A stretch of 64,000 nucleotides of DNA from an uncultured Clostridia bacterium (GCA_934462715.1 CAKSIJ010000005.1:104374-168373), one strand, 5' to 3'; shown: positions 8,999 through 17,236, counted from the first letter of the stretch. Notes: generated by a model from the letters alone, not told the origin. Translations and numbers: made by a program.

Positions 8999-9137
8999 AA
9001 TTATAACCATTCCTTTCAGCATTATTAGTCGGTTTTATAAAAACCGCTATATTCACCTTTTGTATTTAATAATAAGTATCTATAAGATGAATATGTATAA
9101 TTGACCGCGGTGCTGTAATATTAATATGTATACTTAT

Positions 9138-9166
9138 ATTTTACCTCAAAATATGTATTTTGTCAA
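9138..9166 (-). promoter_or_regulatory. Promoter of the glgA-glgP operon
   Basis: On the minus strand, TTGACA (complement of 9161-9166), a 17-bp spacer and TAAAAT (9138-9143). The leader is about 130 nt and contains a small hairpin, CGGTTTTataAAAACCG (near 9028-9045). The remaining gap up to the plus-strand promoter at 9342 is very AT-rich with nothing else recognisable. Confidence 0.65.
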
Positions 9167-9341
9167 ACTTTATAGGGCTTACTTTCAATAAAGTGTGAAA
9201 ATTTACACCTCTGAGCATTTAATATATAATGCTTTTTATATATTTTTAATAAGCTGAAATTACAATTTGACAAAAAAATACATTTTTTATCTTTAATAAC
9301 TGTATATATATCTATGTGTTATCTTACATATTTTTGAAGGC

Positions 9342-9370
9342 TTGACAAAAAAATGATAAAAATGTATAAT
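9342..9370 (+). promoter_or_regulatory. Promoter of the NusG domain II gene
   Basis: Perfect consensus TTGACA (9342-9347), 17-bp spacer, TATAAT (9365-9370), about 40 nt before the TTG start. Confidence 0.75.
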
Positions 9371-9408
9371 GGAAAATATTATACCATGCTGCAGGGGGTG
9401 AAGCTTGT

Positions 9409-9759
9409 TTGAATAAAAGAGATTTGATATTTATCGTTTCGGCGGTTATTTTGTGCGCAGTACTTTTTGCGGTTAACAGATACGCTAAAAATGGGGGAGA
9501 TACCGTTGAAATATACGTTAACGCAAAGCTTTGCGAAGCCGTACCGCTTAACGAGGATTCCGTAAAGGAAATAAACGGCGGAACTAACAGAGTCAGAATC
9601 GAAAACGGGGAGGTGTTCATGGAATATGCCGATTGCCCCGATAAGCTTTGCGTAAAGCAGGGGAAAATATCGGACAGCAGCCGTGATATTGTTTGTCTGC
9701 CGAATAAGGTAACCGTTAAAGTGATAAAAAAAAGCGAAACCGATGCGGTGAGCAGATGA
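9409..9759 (+). CDS. NusG domain II-containing membrane-anchored protein
   Basis: A 116-residue protein with one N-terminal membrane helix (LIFIVSAVILCAVLFAVNRYA, about residues 6-26) and an extracytoplasmic domain of the NusG domain II type. YADCPDKLCVKQGKI holds the two conserved cysteines, and DIVCLPNKVTVKV ends the domain. Start is TTG at 9409 with GGGGGTG at 9394-9400, 8 nt upstream. In many Firmicutes this gene sits beside a Gx-transporter/heptaprenyl diphosphate synthase component I gene or flavin-linked electron-transport genes; here it stands alone between glycogen and chaperone genes. Molecular role unknown. Confidence 0.85.
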   Translation: MNKRDLIFIVSAVILCAVLFAVNRYAKNGGDTVEIYVNAKLCEAVPLNEDSVKEINGGTNRVRIENGEVFMEYADCPDKLCVKQGKISDSSRDIVCLPNKVTVKVIKKSETDAVSR

Positions 9760-9856
9760 AAGCTTAAAAATTGATGAAAAAAGCAGAAAATCAGAGAATA
9801 AGTGAGTTAATGCAGAATATATTAATATTACGGCATATTATATCAATTTCCAAAGA

Positions 9857-9884
9857 TTGAAAAATCATGAAAAAAGACTATAAT
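9857..9884 (+). promoter_or_regulatory. Promoter of groES-groEL
   Basis: TTGAAA (9857-9862), 16-bp spacer, TATAAT (9879-9884). The CIRCE operator begins 9 bp downstream and covers the expected transcription start. Confidence 0.8.
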
Positions 9885-9892
9885 ATAGAGTA

Positions 9893-9919
9893 TTAGCACT
9901 CAAAAGAAAAGAGTGCTAA
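9893..9919. promoter_or_regulatory. CIRCE element (HrcA operator)
   Basis: TTAGCACTC, 9-bp spacer, GAGTGCTAA: an exact match to the CIRCE consensus, the binding site of the heat-shock repressor HrcA. It lies just downstream of the groES promoter, so groESL should be HrcA-repressed. hrcA itself is not in the window. Confidence 0.97.
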
Positions 9920-9941
9920 CAAAGAATAGGAGGAATGATTT

Positions 9942-10226
9942 ATGAACATCAAACCATTACAGGATAGAGTAGTAATTAAAATGCTTGAGGCTGAAGAAAC
10001 AACCAAGAGCGGTATTATACTGACAAGTGCGGCACAGGAAAAACCGCAGGTTGCCGAGGTTGTGGCTGTAGGACCGGGCGGAACGGTTGACGGAAAACCG
10101 GTTGTTATGGAATTGAAAGTAGGAGATAAGGTTTTGATCTCTCAATACGCAGGCACTAAGGTTAAGCTTGACGGTGAAGAATATACAATTTTAAGTCAGA
10201 ACGATGTACTGGCAATTGTTGACTGA
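9942..10226 (+). CDS. groES: Co-chaperonin GroES
   Basis: Ten-kDa lid of the GroEL folding chamber, 94 residues, full length. NIKPLQDRVVIKMLEAEETT is the standard N-terminus. GTVDGK...ELKVGDKVLISQYAGTKVKLDGEEYTIL is the conserved second half. The mobile loop (TTKSGIILTSAAQEKPQ) carries the hydrophobic GIIL that contacts GroEL. Controlled by the upstream CIRCE and followed by groEL. Confidence 0.98.
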   Translation: MNIKPLQDRVVIKMLEAEETTKSGIILTSAAQEKPQVAEVVAVGPGGTVDGKPVVMELKVGDKVLISQYAGTKVKLDGEEYTILSQNDVLAIVD

Positions 10227-10248
10227 TTAAAAGATATATAAGTTTGTT

Positions 10249-10264
10249 GCCGCCGTGCGGCGGC
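10249..10264 (+). other. Hairpin in the groES-groEL intercistronic region
   Basis: GCCGCC, loop GTGC, GGCGGC: a GC-rich hairpin immediately before the groEL Shine-Dalgarno (GGAGG at 10269-10273). It could be an mRNA processing or stability element. Its 3' arm merges with the leader 13-mer CGGCGGAATGGAG that recurs at other genes in this window. Confidence 0.6.
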
Positions 10265-10281
10265 GGAATGGAGGAATTATT

Positions 10282-11910
10282 ATGGCTAAACAGATATTAT
10301 TCGGTGAAGAAGCAAGACGTGCTTTGCAGAGCGGTATCGACCAGCTGGCAGACACGGTTAAAATCACACTCGGACCCAAGGGCAGAAACGTTGTTCTCGA
10401 TAAGAAATTCGGCGCACCGTTAATCACAAACGACGGTGTTACAATAGCAAAGGAAATCGACCTTGAAAATCCGTTTGAAAATATGGGCGCACAGCTTGTT
10501 AAAGAGGTTGCAACCAAAACAAACGATATTGCCGGTGACGGTACAACAACCGCTACCTTGCTTGCACAGGCATTGGTAAGAGAGGGTGCAAAAAACGTAA
10601 CAGCAGGCGCAAACCCGATGATTGTAAGAAAGGGTATTCAAAAAGCAGTTGACGCAGCTGTTGCAGACCTTTTGAAAAAGGCTAAAAAGGTATCGGGTAA
10701 AGAGGATATTGCAAGAGTAGCTTCGGTATCGGCAGCTAACGAAGAAGTAGGAAATCTGATTGCCGACGCTATGGAAAAGGTTACCTCGGACGGCGTAATT
10801 ACCGTTGAAGAATCAAAGACAGCCGAAACATATTCAGAGGTTGTTGAGGGTATGCAGTTCGACAGAGGTTATATATCGCCTTACATGGTAACAGATACCG
10901 ATAAGATGGAGGCAGTTATAGATGATGCTCTGATCCTTATTACAGATAAGAAAATATCAAATATACAGGAAATCTTACCGCTTTTGGAGAAGATTGTACA
11001 AATGGGCAAAAAGCTTGTTATTATCGCTGAGGACGTTGAGGGCGAAGCGCTTGCAACTCTTATCGTTAATAAGCTCAGAGGTACATTCGTATGCGTGCCG
11101 GTTAAAGCACCGGGTTTCGGCGACAGAAGAAAAGCTATGCTCCAGGATATTGCAATTCTGACAGGCGGTCAGGTAATTTCAGAAGAACTCGGACTTGAAC
11201 TCAAGGACGCTGATATAGATCAGCTCGGACGCGCAAAACAGGTTAAGATTCAGAAAGAAAACACAATAATCGTTGACGGCTGCGGTGATTCCGACGCTAT
11301 CAAAGCAAGAATTGCTCAGATCAAGAATGAAATTGACCTTTCAACCTCAGAATTTGATAAAGAAAAGCTTCAGGAAAGACTTGCAAAGCTCTCGGGCGGT
11401 GTTGCCGTAATCAAGGTCGGCGCAGCTACCGAAACAGAAATGAAAGAGGTTAAGCTCAGAATAGAGGACGCTTTAGCAGCTACCAAGGCAGCAGTTGAAG
11501 AGGGCATAGTTGCCGGCGGCGGAACAAGCTATATCAATGTTATCCCGGCTGTTGAAAAGCTTTTGAAGAATACAGAGGGCGACGAAAAGACAGGTGTTCA
11601 GATTGTATTAAAGGCTCTTGAAGAACCGGTTAAGCAAATTGCTAAAAATGCAGGTCTTGAAGGCTCCGTTATCGTTGATAAGGTTAAGGCTTGCAAGGTA
11701 GGCGAAGGCTTTAACGCTCTTACTCAGGAATATGTAGATATGATTAAGGACGGTATCGTTGACCCTGTTAAGGTAACAAGAAGCGCACTGCAAAATGCTG
11801 CAAGCGTTGCGGCTATGGTTCTTACAACAGAAAGCCTTGTTGCAGATAAGCCCGAACCTGAAAAACCGGCTGCTCCGGCTATGGATCCTGGTATGGGCGG
11901 AATGTATTAA
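10282..11910 (+). CDS. groEL: Chaperonin GroEL
   Basis: Sixty-kDa ATP-dependent chaperonin, 542 residues from the ATG at 10282 (MAKQILFGEEAR). An upstream in-frame start (10255) lies inside the intercistronic hairpin and before the SD, so it is rejected. Key blocks: LGPKGRNVVLDKKFG (ATP site), NDGVTIAKEI, AGDGTTTATLLAQ (catalytic Asp) and VAGGGTSYINV. The C-terminus ends in a GMGGMY tail, as in typical GroEL. Heat-shock regulated with groES. Confidence 0.98.
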   Translation: MAKQILFGEEARRALQSGIDQLADTVKITLGPKGRNVVLDKKFGAPLITNDGVTIAKEIDLENPFENMGAQLVKEVATKTNDIAGDGTTTATLLAQALVREGAKNVTAGANPMIVRKGIQKAVDAAVADLLKKAKKVSGKEDIARVASVSAANEEVGNLIADAMEKVTSDGVITVEESKTAETYSEVVEGMQFDRGYISPYMVTDTDKMEAVIDDALILITDKKISNIQEILPLLEKIVQMGKKLVIIAEDVEGEALATLIVNKLRGTFVCVPVKAPGFGDRRKAMLQDIAILTGGQVISEELGLELKDADIDQLGRAKQVKIQKENTIIVDGCGDSDAIKARIAQIKNEIDLSTSEFDKEKLQERLAKLSGGVAVIKVGAATETEMKEVKLRIEDALAATKAAVEEGIVAGGGTSYINVIPAVEKLLKNTEGDEKTGVQIVLKALEEPVKQIAKNAGLEGSVIVDKVKACKVGEGFNALTQEYVDMIKDGIVDPVKVTRSALQNAASVAAMVLTTESLVADKPEPEKPAAPAMDPGMGGMY

Positions 11911-11936
11911 TCTGAAATTAATGGTTAAGATAAAAA

Positions 11937-11973
11937 ATTGCCTTGCTCCGAATGGAGCGGGGCAATTTTTTTG
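11937..11973 (+). terminator. Intrinsic terminator of groESL
   Basis: ATTGCCTTGCTCC pairs with GGAGCGGGGCAAT around a GAAT loop and is followed by seven T. Classical rho-independent terminator. Confidence 0.85.
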
Positions 11974-11980
11974 CGTACAA

Positions 11981-12006
11981 AATCGGACTGCCGAAGCAGT
12001 CCGATT
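11981..12006 (-). terminator. Intrinsic terminator of rhaA
   Basis: Perfect 11-bp stem AATCGGACTGC/GCAGTCCGATT with a 4-nt loop, 13 bp beyond the rhaA stop. On the minus strand it ends in a TTTTG stretch. It is separate from the groEL terminator next to it, so the convergent operons each have their own. Confidence 0.75.
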
Positions 12007-12018
12007 AAAATGTGCAGT

Positions 12019-13278
12019 TTATCTTCTTGATAATACGTCCTTTTCATACTTTCTTACGCAGTCAAGCCATTCAAGACCGGGGTACTTATTATTCTTTTGG
12101 CAATAATAGTCCCAAACAGCGGCAACGGGCGAAGCCTTAAATTCCTGAACATAAGCAAGTCTTGCCGAAACATCACCGTCTTTTTCAAGCTTTTTCATCA
12201 GCTCAACCGGCTGCAAGAGAGCGGACAGGATTGCCTTTTTTGTATTTCTCATACCGATAACCCAAGCGGCGATTCTGTTTATAGAAGCGTCGAAGAAGTC
12301 GGTTGCGATAAAGGTATTGCCGAGCTTATCCATTCTTACAAGCTCCTCCATGATCGCTCTTGTTTCGTCATCATATGCGACAACATGATCGGAATCCCAG
12401 CGAACGGGTCTTGAAACGTGGAGAAGTACGTTGTCAGAGAAAGTATACACCGAGCTGAGCTTTGCCGAAACAACCTCGGTGGGGTGGAAGTGACCTGTAT
12501 CGAGAGTCATGATAATATGGTCTGAATTTTTCTTCATAACATATCCCATGCAAAATTCGTGCGAGCCTACCGTGTAGCTTTCGGCGCCGATACCGAATAC
12601 CTTTGATTCAATACCGTCCATAACGCCCTTTACGTCCTTTGTTGCTTCAAATATTTGGTCATAGCTGTCCTTTAAGCGAAGCCTGGGGGAGAGAGAATCT
12701 ACGGGAACCTCCTTGTCGCCGTCCGGAGTCCAGTGGTTGATTACGCAGGTTTTACCTGTTTCTTTATAAAAATATTCGCCTATTTTTCTTGAAGCGATAC
12801 CATGCTCAATCCAGAATTTTCTTATGTCCTCATCGGCGCATGAAAGAGTACCGTTATTGCTCTTATCGTGTGAAAAATATGTAGGGTTAAAGTCAAGACC
12901 GATTCCTTTTTTCTTTGCCCATTCGACCCAGTTTTTAAAATGTTCAGGCTTGATTTCATTTCTGTCGACAAAACTGTCCGATTCAAGATAGCTTGCGTGA
13001 AGATTAAGCTTTAATTCGCCGGGGATATACTTCATGGCTTCCTCAATGTCGCTTCTTAATTCGTCAGCAGTTCTTGCCGCACCGGGATAATTTCCGGTTG
13101 CCTGTATTCCGCCGGTGAGCGCACCGTCCTTGTGTTCAAAGCCTTTAACGTCATCGCCCTGCCAGCAGTGCATTGACATCGGCGTTTTATCGCATATCTC
13201 TATTGCTTTTTCAACATCGATTCCGTATTGTGCATAAAATTCCTTTGCAGCTTCAAAAGCCTTTTCGGTATTGTACAT
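12019..13278 (-). CDS. rhaA: L-rhamnose isomerase
   Basis: Converts L-rhamnose to L-rhamnulose in the cytoplasm using a divalent metal. 419 residues, the usual length. MSMHCWQGDDVKGFE, TGGIQATGNYPG, LHASYLESD, INHWTPDGDKE and LDTGHFHPTEVVSAKLSS are conserved RhaA blocks that include the metal-binding His/Asp residues. GGAGG lies 7 nt before the ATG. The gene stands alone: no rhaB kinase, rhaD aldolase or transporter is adjacent, although a FGGY kinase and a class II aldolase occur 20 kb away. It may act on another sugar (several RhaA are broad), or the rest of the pathway may be scattered. Confidence 0.93.
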   Translation of the reverse strand: MYNTEKAFEAAKEFYAQYGIDVEKAIEICDKTPMSMHCWQGDDVKGFEHKDGALTGGIQATGNYPGAARTADELRSDIEEAMKYIPGELKLNLHASYLESDSFVDRNEIKPEHFKNWVEWAKKKGIGLDFNPTYFSHDKSNNGTLSCADEDIRKFWIEHGIASRKIGEYFYKETGKTCVINHWTPDGDKEVPVDSLSPRLRLKDSYDQIFEATKDVKGVMDGIESKVFGIGAESYTVGSHEFCMGYVMKKNSDHIIMTLDTGHFHPTEVVSAKLSSVYTFSDNVLLHVSRPVRWDSDHVVAYDDETRAIMEELVRMDKLGNTFIATDFFDASINRIAAWVIGMRNTKKAILSALLQPVELMKKLEKDGDVSARLAYVQEFKASPVAAVWDYYCQKNNKYPGLEWLDCVRKYEKDVLSRR

Positions 13279-13455
13279 TTAATTCCTCCGTTCTGCCGCA
13301 GCGAGGGCGGCATAATTATATAGTTTTTGATTACACACAACCTTTAACGGGTTGTACTTAAATGAAATCTTATCATATTATAATGTTAAAATCAAGTATG
13401 AATTTGAAAATAAATGCAAAATAACAAAATCAGTCTACCTTTATGATAAAATAAT

Positions 13456-14619
13456 CTACTTTACGTCAATAAATTCCGTCGGGTCAAGCTGCTCGCCGTT
13501 GTATCTTATTTCAAAGTGACAGTGCGGCCCTGTGCTGTTTCCGGTACTGCCGACAAGAGCGATAGACTCACCCTTTTGAACGACATCGCCCTCGTTTACA
13601 AGGAAACCGCTGCAATGAGCATAGTAAGTAACATATCCGTTTCCATGGTCGATTTTTACCAATAAGCCGTATGAACCGCTTTCACCGACAAAGCTGACCG
13701 TACCGTTGTCCGACGCTTTGATTTGCGTGCCTGTCGGGGCGGCAAGGTCAATACCGCCGTGCAGCCTGCCCCAGCGCTGACCGTAGCCCGACGTAAAACG
13801 CCCGTTTATCGGAGCGTCAAAGCTGCCCGTGCCGTAGCCTGCCGGGGGTTCGAGAGTTCCTGTCAGAATTTTTTCGTTTATAGGCTCTGTAACGGTTTTT
13901 TCGCTTACCGTACGTCTTTCTGTTTCTTCACCGTTGATATAGGTTACTTCATCCTTTACAAGACTTTCTCCTGTTACTCCGTCCGTTACCGTTACAACGC
14001 TTCCCTTGTACATTGTATCGTCCTCTGTTTCAATTGTTTTAAAGGGAACGGCGGCTTTATATTCGGTCAGAACTGTTGTTTTGACATTCAGCAGCTTGTT
14101 TTCCGTCAGATAATTAAACGCTTCCTCGCGGCTCAATATTTTTGCTCTGCATACATATTTTTCTTCATATTCAAGCTTGTCTGTAAAATCTGTCTGTCCG
14201 TCATCTATTTTGTATAATGAAAGAATTTCGCCGAGAACCGAAACCATATCGTCATATTCGCTGAAGTTAACGGCTTCGCTGTCATTGATACTCAAAACTA
14301 ATGCCCGGCTCATAAGCCCGGAGGTTTTCTTAATATTTTCCTTTAGCTCGTCCTCTGCGGTCAGGCTGTTTTTTGAGATTATTTTTTTTGTCAGCTTAAG
14401 CTCAGACTCTATATCCGAATTTATTCCGTATGTATCGGATATTTCCGAGTTTATTTCGTCTGTAATCTTGTCATAGCTGCCGCTGTCTGCAACTCTGCCT
14501 ATAACCTGTCCTGCCGCCGTGATTTCATATCCGCTGACAAATGCCGAAGAACCGAAGGTTATACCGAGTACTGCCAATGCAGTCATAATTCCTGCCGAAG
14601 CTGCTTTTTTCACTACCAT
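13456..14619 (-). CDS. G5 domain-containing M23 family metallopeptidase
   Basis: Secreted or membrane-anchored murein endopeptidase, 387 residues from the ATG at 14619 (AAAGGA 9 nt upstream; the upstream TTG extension to 14655 has no SD). The N-terminal hydrophobic segment (GIMTALAVLGITFGSSAFVSG) is a signal anchor. A helical middle region follows, then a G5 domain (about 190-265; VPFKTIETEDD...GEETERRTVSEKTVTEPINE), which in this family binds cell-wall sugars. The C-terminal LytM/M23 domain has RLHGGIDLAAP (HxxxD zinc ligands) and GPHCHFEIR (HxH), so it should be active. Such proteins act in cell-wall turnover or sporulation; which one cannot be told here. Monocistronic. Confidence 0.9.
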   Translation of the reverse strand: MVVKKAASAGIMTALAVLGITFGSSAFVSGYEITAAGQVIGRVADSGSYDKITDEINSEISDTYGINSDIESELKLTKKIISKNSLTAEDELKENIKKTSGLMSRALVLSINDSEAVNFSEYDDMVSVLGEILSLYKIDDGQTDFTDKLEYEEKYVCRAKILSREEAFNYLTENKLLNVKTTVLTEYKAAVPFKTIETEDDTMYKGSVVTVTDGVTGESLVKDEVTYINGEETERRTVSEKTVTEPINEKILTGTLEPPAGYGTGSFDAPINGRFTSGYGQRWGRLHGGIDLAAPTGTQIKASDNGTVSFVGESGSYGLLVKIDHGNGYVTYYAHCSGFLVNEGDVVQKGESIALVGSTGNSTGPHCHFEIRYNGEQLDPTEFIDVK

Positions 14620-14762
14620 TTCTTTCATTCCTTTCGTGTTGACACAATATCTCAATTTGAGCTGTGTTATTATATAATATATTCAATAAAACTCATTATA
14701 TTACATAATTATTAAAAGAACATTAAGAAAGATAAGATATTGTAATAATTATATAAAAAAAT

Positions 14763-14789
14763 TCCGGAGCAGCTTTTTTCTGCTCCGGA
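14763..14789 (-). terminator. Intrinsic terminator of the P-type ATPase gene
   Basis: CCGGAGCAG (14764-14772) pairs with CTGCTCCGG (14780-14788). On the minus strand it is followed by a run of seven T. Ten bp beyond the stop codon. Confidence 0.85.
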
Positions 14790-14798
14790 TTAAATTTT

Positions 14799-16889
14799 TT
14801 ATTCTTCTGTATTGTATTTCATTGCTCTGAGTGAATTGATTACGGCTATAATGCTTACGCCGACATCGCCGAACACCGCAAGCCACAGCCCCGCATAACC
14901 GAGTGCACCGAGAACCATAATCAAAACCTTTATGCCAATAGAGAAAACAATGTTTTCCATTACGATTTTCATGGTACGCTTTGATATTTTTACCGACAGC
15001 GGTATTCTTGAAATGTCGTCCGAAAGGAGAACCATGTCAGACGCTTCAATTGCGGCATCCGAGCCGTTCAAGCCCATTGCTATACCGACATCGGAGCAGG
15101 AAATAACGGGTGCGTCATTGATACCGTCACCGGTGAACGCAACATTTCCCTGAGATTTGAACCCTTCGATTATCGAAACCTTATCCTGAGGAAGAAGTTC
15201 ATAATGCACCTCGTCTATTCCGAGCGCTGAAGCCACTGCTTTTACCGAGTTCATCTTATCGCCCGAAAGAAGCGCCGGAGTGATTTTCATTTTTTTGAGT
15301 TCGTCAATTGCGTCCTTTGCTTCGGGCTTGATTCCGTCCGTAAATTCGGCATAACCTACATACTTTCCGTCAACGGCAAGATATGATACGGTAAATTTAC
15401 TGTCGGCAGGGGAGAAGTCGATTCTGTTGTCACGCATTATTTTTTCGTTGCCGACCAGAACGCTTTTTCCGTCAATTTTCACGCTGATGCCTTTACCGCC
15501 TATTTCGGTATAGTCGCTTATTCTTGAAGCGTCAATATCTTTTCTGACAGCTTTTTTGTATTCATTCAGCAGTGCATCAGACAGAGGGTGCGTTGAGTAG
15601 TATTCGGCATAAGCAAGCGTTTCGAGCGCTTCTGCCTTTATGCCTTGGCAGCGGATTGCTTCAAGTCTGAACGAGCCGACAGTCAGAGTTCCTGTTTTAT
15701 CAAATGCAACAATTTTTAATTTTGAAAGCTTTTCAATTGCAAGACTTCCTTTAATCAGCATACCGTATTTTGAAGCACAGCCGTTTGCGGAATAAAACGC
15801 AAGCGGAACCGATATTACAAGCGCACACGGACAGGAAACAACCAGAAATACCAATGCGCGGTAACCCCAATCTCTGAAGCTTCCGCCGAAAATCAGGGTA
15901 GGAACAAGGAAAGTGAGCAGTGCCAAAAGTATTACTATCGGTGTATAGTATTTTGCAAATACGGTAATGAATTTTTCCGAGCTTGATTTATTCTTATCAA
16001 TTTCATCAAGCATCTTGACTACCTTTGATACGCCCGATTCGGAATACGGTTTTGTGATTTTTACCTTAATAAGAGAATCGCAGTTGATAGTTCCGCTGAT
16101 AACTTCATCGCCTGTATTTACAAGGCTGTAATCCGATTCGCCTGTCATTGACGAGGTGTCAAGACGGGTTTTCCCCTCGATAACAACACCGTCCGACGGA
16201 ATTTTCTCACCGGTTGAAACGGTAACAATATCACCTGTTCTCAATTCCTCGGGCTTGATTTTCTTCGTGCCGGATTCGGTTACAAGATTTGCATATTCCG
16301 GCTTTACGTCAATAAGCTCTCTGATTGACTTTTCGGATTTTTCGCTTGCGGTGCCACAGAAAAATTCTCCTATCTGATATAAAAGCATAACCGCACAGCC
16401 GTCCGCATAGTCACCGAGTGCAAAAGCGCCGAGAGAGGCTATTGTCATAAGGAAATGTTCCGAGAAAATTCCGTTTTTAAAAAGCGACTTTATTCCGTTG
16501 ATTACAACATCATAGCCGAGAATTACATATGCTGCGATAAAGAGCAATATGTTGTAGTCAAATTTGAATAAAAGACCTCCGATAAAAAGAACACTTCCGG
16601 CGATCAGCCTTGTTATGATAACCTTGCTGTCCTCCTCGTCATGCTTGTGGTCGTGACTGCAGCCGCAGCCGCAACCGTGTGAATGACCGTGTTCATGGTC
16701 ATGTCCGCAGCAGGAATCATGATGATGCTCGTGCTCATGTTCATGCCCACAGCAGTGTTCGTGATGATGTGCATGCCCATGATCGAGGTGATGTTCGTGT
16801 TCATGTTCATGGTGTTCATGCGTGCGTTCATCATGCTCATGACATGAGCATGAATTTTCACAGCTGTTGTGCTTTTCATTCTCTTTCAT
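14799..16889 (-). CDS. Zn2+/Cd2+/Pb2+-type P1B ATPase with His-rich N-terminus
   Basis: Heavy-metal efflux pump, 696 residues from the ATG at 16889 (AAAGGG 9 nt upstream). The first about 85 residues are a metal sponge of H, D, E, C and G: many HEH repeats and two CGCGC-like clusters, instead of a ferredoxin-like GMTCxxC domain. Then come membrane helices, TGES (phosphatase), SCPCALVIS (metal site of P1B pumps), DKTGTLT (phosphorylated Asp) and GDGINDAPV. The CPC motif with the His-rich tail fits ZntA/CadA-type divalent cation export rather than copper. It has its own promoter with an ArsR/SmtB-like operator but no regulator gene beside it. Confidence 0.93.
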   Translation of the reverse strand: MKENEKHNSCENSCSCHEHDERTHEHHEHEHEHHLDHGHAHHHEHCCGHEHEHEHHHDSCCGHDHEHGHSHGCGCGCSHDHKHDEEDSKVIITRLIAGSVLFIGGLLFKFDYNILLFIAAYVILGYDVVINGIKSLFKNGIFSEHFLMTIASLGAFALGDYADGCAVMLLYQIGEFFCGTASEKSEKSIRELIDVKPEYANLVTESGTKKIKPEELRTGDIVTVSTGEKIPSDGVVIEGKTRLDTSSMTGESDYSLVNTGDEVISGTINCDSLIKVKITKPYSESGVSKVVKMLDEIDKNKSSSEKFITVFAKYYTPIVILLALLTFLVPTLIFGGSFRDWGYRALVFLVVSCPCALVISVPLAFYSANGCASKYGMLIKGSLAIEKLSKLKIVAFDKTGTLTVGSFRLEAIRCQGIKAEALETLAYAEYYSTHPLSDALLNEYKKAVRKDIDASRISDYTEIGGKGISVKIDGKSVLVGNEKIMRDNRIDFSPADSKFTVSYLAVDGKYVGYAEFTDGIKPEAKDAIDELKKMKITPALLSGDKMNSVKAVASALGIDEVHYELLPQDKVSIIEGFKSQGNVAFTGDGINDAPVISCSDVGIAMGLNGSDAAIEASDMVLLSDDISRIPLSVKISKRTMKIVMENIVFSIGIKVLIMVLGALGYAGLWLAVFGDVGVSIIAVINSLRAMKYNTEE

Positions 16890-16913
16890 ATCAATCCGCC
16901 CTTTCAATACAAT

Positions 16914-16927
16914 TGAATAATTGTTCA
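16914..16927. promoter_or_regulatory. ArsR/SmtB-type operator candidate
   Basis: On the minus strand the sequence reads TGAACAATTATTCA just downstream of the -10 of the metal-pump gene. The TGAAC-A-n-TTATTCA core closely resembles sites described for the SmtB/ZiaR zinc-sensing repressors. The half-site TGAACA recurs at 16931-16936. Position and target gene agree with metal-induced derepression. The repressor is not encoded in the window. Confidence 0.65.
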
Positions 16928-16934
16928 TATGTTC

Positions 16935-16963
16935 ATTATATATTATATTTTTCTGTTTGTCAA
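16935..16963 (-). promoter_or_regulatory. Promoter of the metal-pump gene
   Basis: Minus strand: TTGACA (16958-16963), 17-bp spacer, TATAAT (16935-16940). Near-consensus, with the operator candidate directly downstream. Confidence 0.75.
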
Positions 16964-17030
16964 TAGTATTTGTAAAATTTTTATGATTTTATGTTTTATA
17001 CAATTTTTAACTGCCGCAAGCAAAAAAACA

Positions 17031-17060
17031 GGAGATATGTACCAATCGGCACATATCTCC
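17031..17060 (-). terminator. Terminator of the small Cys-rich peptide gene
   Basis: GGAGATATGT and ACATATCTCC form a 10-bp stem with a 10-nt loop, and the minus strand continues TGTTTTTTTG. Two more dyads lie between it and the gene: GGGAATATTTCCC (17066-17078) and GGGCAATT/AATTACCC (near 17079-17100). About 70 nt of 3' region is therefore unusually structured. Confidence 0.75.
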
Positions 17061-17131
17061 AGTAAGGGAATATTTCCCGGGCAATTATGAAATTACCCGA
17101 TTTAATTATCCTGGGATTCTAAGTATTTTGA

Positions 17132-17236
17132 TTAGTCGTTGCACATACAAGTAATAATTACGATGATAATTAACACCCAAAGAATCATGTTAAAATCAAA
17201 GTTAGCGCAGCCGTTGCCGCATCCGCAGTCACCCAT
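17132..17236 (-). CDS. 34-residue Cys-rich membrane peptide
   Basis: Short protein starting MGDCGCGNGC, followed by a strongly hydrophobic helix (MILWVLIIIVIITCMC, residues 17-32) and ending ND. AAAGGAGG lies about 8 nt before the ATG and a strong terminator follows, so it is a genuine gene despite its size. It resembles small clostridial peptides with an N-terminal Cys/Gly cluster and an Ile/Val-rich membrane segment that databases label 'chorion class high-cysteine protein HCB', and more loosely YjcZ-type sporulation peptides. Function unknown. It lies between the metal-pump gene and DUF896, on the same strand as the pump but with its own terminator. Confidence 0.75.
   Translation of the reverse strand: MGDCGCGNGCANFDFNMILWVLIIIVIITCMCND

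Noticed and set aside
16613..16966. Two long frames across the His-rich region of the P-type ATPase
   Set aside because: Both are frame shadows of the CAT/CAC/GAG repeats encoding the metal-binding tail.
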